Positions 32,232 through 36,980 of a stretch of 36,980 nt of DNA are shown piece after piece. Source of the DNA: Pezizomycotina sp. ARF18 (lineage: Eukaryota; Ascomycota); NCBI GenBank assembly GCA_002224055.1, contig AZLU01000317.1, positions 1-36,980 on the forward strand, written 5' to 3'. Position 1 is the first letter of the stretch, and the number at the start of each line of letters is the position of its first letter. The notes beneath the pieces were generated by a model. That model saw nothing but the letters and a program-made list of their open reading frames with translations. It was not told the origin of the DNA and made no database searches. A program made the position numbers and the translations under genes.

Positions 32232-34872
32232 AAGTGCCTTTTCAAGTTCCATCCCGGATTTTACTCTTCGGCTTTCCCTTTTTACTTGATTTCGTTTCCT
32301 TTTTTTTCTCAAGTTCAACGTTTATTCGATCGTAATATCTTTGTTATGCGCACGGACTCAACACACAAAGAGGCACCAATGGTCACTTTTTTTCCCTTGC
32401 CAAGGTTCCATTGACAAGGAGGATTTTTACACAAACACGCGCATCTTAAGAACATCCGGACCTTAGTCCTAACAACGAAGCGACAAATATTTTTTTTTCT
32501 TCGAAAAAAAAATATATATATACTATAATAGTGTATGCCAAAGGAGCTTACGGAACGGGACTTAATATTTTGAAGTGACGATAAGAAAAATGCGATTCTG
32601 TCTAATCGTCCGTCTACCGGCATCTATCTTAGACTAGTGAGAAATTCTGTGACAAGAGCGGGGAGAAGGGTTGAAAAAAAAAAAAAAAAAAAAAAAAAAA
32701 ACAGGTCCATTGGGTTGTTTATCTCACTGCCTAAGTGCCTTTCCATCTATTGCTAATGCGTTGTACTTGATAAGATAGAGAGATAGTTTCTTTTCCTTTT
32801 TTGTTTTGGTTCTTATTATTCAATAGCCCTATTACTCCTACTGTCCCTCACAGTGATATTCGAATTAGTAGTACGATAAATGCATGCCGACATTCCTTAA
32901 GAGATTCTTTCGTTTTTTTCTCACATCTTTATTATTTACCTATCATTTAACAGTTGCAGTGTTTTCCTTTTTTTTTTTTTTTTCTTTTGCGCCTTTCTCT
33001 TTGGTTTTACGTCGTTCTTTTATGTTGTTAGGTAAAAAGGAAATTTATAGGCTCACGCCTCTACATTATTGTTCTTTTTTTTTTCCCCTATCTCTCTCTC
33101 CTAATTATACTTATTATTTTGGTCGTCAGTTCGTCTGTCATACCTGTCTTTCTCCCCGCCTTCTTTCACTTTGTCGACTTATCATCCTTTTACGTATCTT
33201 TCGTTCATTGGTGCTGTGCCCACGTACTCTGTCATTTACGAATTATCGAAACAAATATAATCAATATATCTCGTAAATATCTTTTATTCTAAATATAATA
33301 AGTATTCCCGTATGACCCATCGTTTGACCATAGAATGCAGATATCCCTCCTGCGTTTACTCGAGATAACTAAATTAGACCGCTGTTTACCGTAAGATTAG
33401 TTCTTTGTGAGCTACATGCGTTGCATACACATTCGTTTTTGTGATAACGTCGTCTTCGGTATATACCTGATCGGATATAAACGAAATACATCGGACCCTG
33501 AACAACCGGTTCCTCCGAATTCCGTTTTTCCCTACGGTATCCGAGGAACCAGTGCCATCGGGCTTTCGATGTGGGTTTGAAAACAAGTTGCCGATTATTA
33601 ATTTTACTAAAGAAAATATTCCTTCTCTTCAATTTTTTTTTTCTGGGGGGGGGGTTTAACTCCGAATAGAGATGCAGTTGAGGTATAGTAATCTGATGAT
33701 CTAATTATTAATCCGAGCAGGGCCAGGCCTGGCTTTCCTTTCTATTGAGCTCATATCAGCATGTTCGGTTGTGTGTAAAGGACAGTGAAAGGCTTCTGAT
33801 TAGAATGTTTGAGAGTTGGAGCAAAGTGAAAGGACGATTTACTTGGGTCGGCGTAACTTTCCAAAGATATTTTTTTTTTTTTTCAAAAAAAAATAAATAA
33901 AATTAAATAAATAAATAAATAAAACCAAGACGAATAGCTACTGACGTCGTTTGGAAAACGCTGATCAAAGAAGCTCTTGTACTTTTTCTATCTTTTTACG
34001 TCTTCCCGATCGGCGAACGAGAATTGATGATGATGATGAGTAGTGCTTTTTTTAACCTTGTAAGACATCAAGTCAGTGGCTTTAAAGAGTTTTTCCTGAG
34101 CTTGTTTCACTTTGCTTGGGCCAAAAGGGTTTAACGGCGCCATTGATTTTATCGACATCCCGCCAGCAAAGAGCTCTGAGCTCTTATGCAATCTGGCACT
34201 CCTTATAACAGAACTAGATACTTCGCTCTTCGCTCTCCATTATTATTCCTTTTCTAAATAGTTCCTCTGCCCTCTTTTCTAAATCATATATATACTTACT
34301 TGTATACTTTTCCATACATCTTCTCTCCTTTTTGTTTTGTAATCAAACTTTGCTCAAACTTCTATTTCCGCGGAAAAGTGTGTTCTTCATTAGCTGGGAG
34401 GATCTAGAGACCTTCGTGTCAGCTAGTTACGAAATCGACGTAGAATACTACTACTACTGCTGCTGCTGCTCTTCTTCGAGAGCAGCTGTGTCAAAGAAGT
34501 AGAGTCTCTACTTTAAAAATCCAGTAAGTTTGCCCCCCGGCGTAAGTTGCACTATTAAAATCGCCACTAACGGAAGCCATGGTAAGCTGAGTGTAGGGTA
34601 AAAAAAATTTTTTTTTCAATGGGTTGATACTTTAACAAATTCGTTCCATAGATCCGGGAACCTTTTCTGTACAGCTGCTTATCAGATCGGTTTTCTCGAA
34701 GGCCCCCCTAGATATCGGACAGCAAGAATCTCGTTCCTGGACACCACACAGCTGCGCAATATCTATCTGCAATTGCGCCGCAAGGAAGAATTCTTTTCCC
34801 TGCAGCTGTCAAACAAAATTTTTACCAGCGGACGGAACTTTTGTTTCCGTAATACATTTTTAAGCCGTGGAC
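32232..34872. other. 3' UTR of the KH gene and long spacer
   Basis: The first few hundred bases are probably KH-gene 3' UTR. The rest is T-rich with A29 near 32673-32701, T18 near 32967-32984, a T10 to G10 junction near 33631-33655 and AAAT repeats near 33893-33922. A 67-codon minus-strand frame (34191-33988) reads MSIKSMAPLNPFGPSKVKQ and has balanced composition but no family I recognise. Between 34577 and 34870 there is an ATG followed directly by GTAAGC and then a reading segment RKEEFFSLQLSNKIFTSGRN; this may be 5' leader or extra N-terminal codons of the next gene. Confidence 0.4.
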
Positions 34873-36271
34873 ATGACACAGACCACAACTCCCAGCGGCA
34901 ACAAGAAGAGGCTGCAGCGGCGCTTCAAACAGGGAAAGCCAACGGAGCGCTGTCGTCGATCCTACCGCCACTAATACTCGGAACTGCGACTTTCAACCAC
35001 CAGTACAACTTCGACGCCTTTGTGCTGCCCACGAACCGGATCGTTCACGAGGCGTTGTCGTCCGGCCACATCCACGCCTTCGATACGTCGCCGTACTACG
35101 GACCCGCCGAAATATTGCTCGGGAAGCGCTGGCTACTTCCGGCGTACAGCGCGAAAACTACATGCTCATAACGAAAGTCGGGCGGATATCGGCGTCGGAA
35201 TTCGATTACTCAGAAGAGTGGATAAAGAGTATTTAATATATATTCTTCTTGGGAGGAAGAAACATCTTTATTTGAAATTATCATTAACAATATTTATAGT
35301 ATCTATAAGGCGAAGCTTAAAGCGTTTGCGCACGAATTGGCTGGACGTCGTATACTGCCACGACGTCGAATTCGTCTCACCGAACGAAGTCGTGGACGCC
35401 GTGAGGGCGCTTCGGAAGCTTAGGGATGCCGGCGTAATCAGGTACGTCGGGATCTCCGGTTACCCCGTCCACGTATTGTGCGAATTGGCAAACCGGGTGC
35501 TGCGGGAAACCGGAGAGCCTCTGGATGCCGTCCTTTCGTACGCAAACTATACGCTGCAGAATACCGTTCTTTTCACTGAAGGTATAGAACGGCTGCGATC
35601 CGGAGCCGGGGTGGACGTCGTGCTCAATGCGTCGCCGCTTGGAATGTAAGTGTATACCTTTAAAACTTTCTACAGAGTTGTACAATTCGAGCTAACAATC
35701 ACTCTTTTCATTCCAGGGGACTGCTACGATGCGCTGGTGTTCCCTGCGGCAGTATGGGCGACTTCCACCCTGCCCGCGAGGACTACGAGATGCCTGTTTC
35801 GCCGCCGCGATTTACACAGCTGGACGCGGTGAGCGTTTGGAAACGATAGCGCTGCGGTGGGCTCTCGAAAACTGGGCCCGCGACGGTGCCGTCGTCGGCA
35901 CAAAGGCGCTCGACAACGAGCTGAGGTCGGCGATCCCATGGGCATATCGCCCGACATGGGTGTATCGGTCATTGGAGTATTTACGTAGAGGAGCTGGTGG
36001 AAACCATAAGGGTCTGGAAGAGCATTCTCGAAGCCCGCTCTGGAGAAAAGGAGCCCGTACGCCGGCGGAATGAGGTGCATGATATAGCGAAGGGTGCGAA
36101 GGAAGTAATTAGTCAGGGGTGGATTACCGTTGGGATAGTCCGGGAAGGGACTATAAGAGGATAAAACCACAACCGGGGAGGCATCTCGACGATTCTGAGA
36201 GATTTCCTGGGCTCCAGAGCTGGCTCGAGCGGAGCAGGCGGGATCTATCCGCACCTGAGAGCAAGTTGTGA
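34873..36271 (+). CDS. Aldo/keto reductase, D-arabinose 1-dehydrogenase (ARA2)-like, C-terminal SKL
   Basis: The chosen start MTQTTTPSGNKK (34873) shifts frame into LPPLILGTATFNHQYN. The AKR tetrad is visible: Asp and Tyr in HAFDTSPYYGPAEILLG, Lys in MLITKVGRISASEFDYS and His in WLDVVYCHDVEFVSP. Between the last two is an intron of about 70 nt (near 35230-35300). It continues RALRKLRDAGVIRYVGISGY, LDAVLSYANYTLQNTVLFTE and GVDVVLNASPLGM, then an intron (about 35647-35717), LLRCAGVPCGSMGDFHPARE, ERLETIALRWALENWARDGA and VEELVETI. The final frame ends in ESKL at the TGA 36269-36271. Yeast Ara2 oxidises D-arabinose in D-erythroascorbate synthesis; the close residue pattern supports the same family, with substrate inferred. 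The final SKL would be a PTS1 if the last frame is correct. Frame breaks lie near 34910, 35125, 35820, 35975 and 36115. Confidence 0.87.
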
Positions 36272-36980
36272 TATATTTGTTCGACTCTGTGATTGGGGAT
36301 GTAAAAGGATAGGAGTTTTGAATGGGCTATTGTGCTTAATTATTCTTTACGAGAAATGCATCTTATGATATAGCTAGAATAATATTAATTAGACGGAGTT
36401 CCTGGGAAATATTCAGAATATATTACGTATACGTTCTCGATCTATCATATACAGAATGTCTGCTGATATATCTGAAATAAAGCTGCAAAACGTATACGTA
36501 AAGAATATTAGCCTGTTCGTTAATTTACGCTGGGTTTCCAAAAATAATAGTTAAGTGCTAGTAGTGGTTGGGGGGTTTACTTCTACGCTAAGTGGGGGTT
36601 GGCATACGCAAAAGGAACATGGAATCACCCCTCTGAAATTCAAACCGAAACCAGGTCAACTATACGCTCTTCTCACCACACCTATCGAACTTGATTATTC
36701 GACAACGACCGAAGATGAGATCTTCCAAACTTACCACTGAGCTCTTGAGAGCTTTGCCAGCTCGCTCACTACTCAATTTTTCAATCGTGCTGCGATTCGG
36801 TCGCAATGCCTGCTTCAATGCAGCTGGATGCTCAACAAACGCTTCTACTCTCATGGTAAAGAGTTCCCGCAGTGATTCTACAACTAATTGCTTCTATTTC
36901 GACGACTAACTGTATAATCAATCCCCTTTGAACTCTAGCTCCAAAGACCATAACGATCAAACGGCAAAACCTACGAAACC
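36272..36980. other. Right flank, unassigned
   Basis: The sequence is AT-rich to about 36540 and more balanced after that. A minus-strand frame at 36854-36660 reads MRVEAFVEHPAALKQALRPN and then STIEKLSSERAGKALKSSVV, which looks protein-like but matches no family I know. The plus strand is also open (MRSSKLTTELLRALPARSLL). If coding, it is a fragment of a gene running off the window. Confidence 0.3.

Noticed and set aside
32884-33276. 130-codon + strand frame
   Set aside because: Composed of Phe/Leu/Ser runs from T-rich DNA downstream of the KH gene; no recognisable domain.
1-36980. A metabolic or defence gene cluster
   Set aside because: The recognisable genes belong to unrelated housekeeping pathways, lie on both strands and share no co-regulated layout; DUF2236 alone does not make a cluster.

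Overview
The window is eukaryotic nuclear DNA from a filamentous ascomycete fungus, most likely Pezizomycotina. Genes are split by short introns (about 40-180 nt) with fungal signals: GTAAGT/GTATGT-like donors, CTAAC-like branch sites and AG acceptors. The recognisable proteins also fit: a Pex14/17-type peroxin, an Nkp2/Cnl2 kinetochore subunit, a PtaB-type LIM-binding regulator, an Ies2-like INO80 subunit and a fungal DUF2236 enzyme. Introns and intergenic DNA are full of A/T homopolymers of 15-30 nt. I saw no tRNA, rRNA, transposase, CRISPR array or prokaryotic operon.

Layout: 1-1528, no gene seen; 1529-2640 (+), urease accessory GTPase UreG; 2641-4543, A-rich spacer; 4544-7135 (-), Q-rich LIM-binding protein (PtaB/Mfg1 family); 7136-12493, long gap with a few exon-like pieces; 12494-15401 (-), ARMH3/DUF1741 armadillo-like protein; 16358-17652 (-), PEX14-type peroxin; 18592-21618 (+), INO80 subunit Ies2, possibly with an N-terminal extension; 21836-22534 (-), kinetochore protein Nkp2/Cnl2; 23523-25350 (+), DUF2236 (mpaB/rubber-oxygenase-like) protein; 26547-27411 (-), an unrecognised protein with a basic tail; 29695-32231 (+), a three-KH-domain RNA-binding protein; 34873-36271 (+), aldo/keto reductase resembling D-arabinose dehydrogenase (ARA2) with a C-terminal SKL. 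These are dispersed housekeeping and regulatory genes, not a cluster. The only functional link I can suggest is peroxisomal: a docking peroxin and a reductase with an apparent PTS1.

The dominant feature is that every recognised gene is broken by single-base indels, while the residues between breaks, the splice sites and the catalytic motifs stay well conserved. I read this mainly as uncorrected long-read sequence error, with real decay as the alternative. Start, stop and exon coordinates are therefore approximate, and each 'CDS' below spans several exons and frames. I did not find a convincing new biological system. The best leads are the unrecognised gene at 26547-27411, the SKL-ending reductase, the 186-bp tandem repeat in ies2, the poly-A/poly-G composite tracts and the unexplained 5.3-kb gap.
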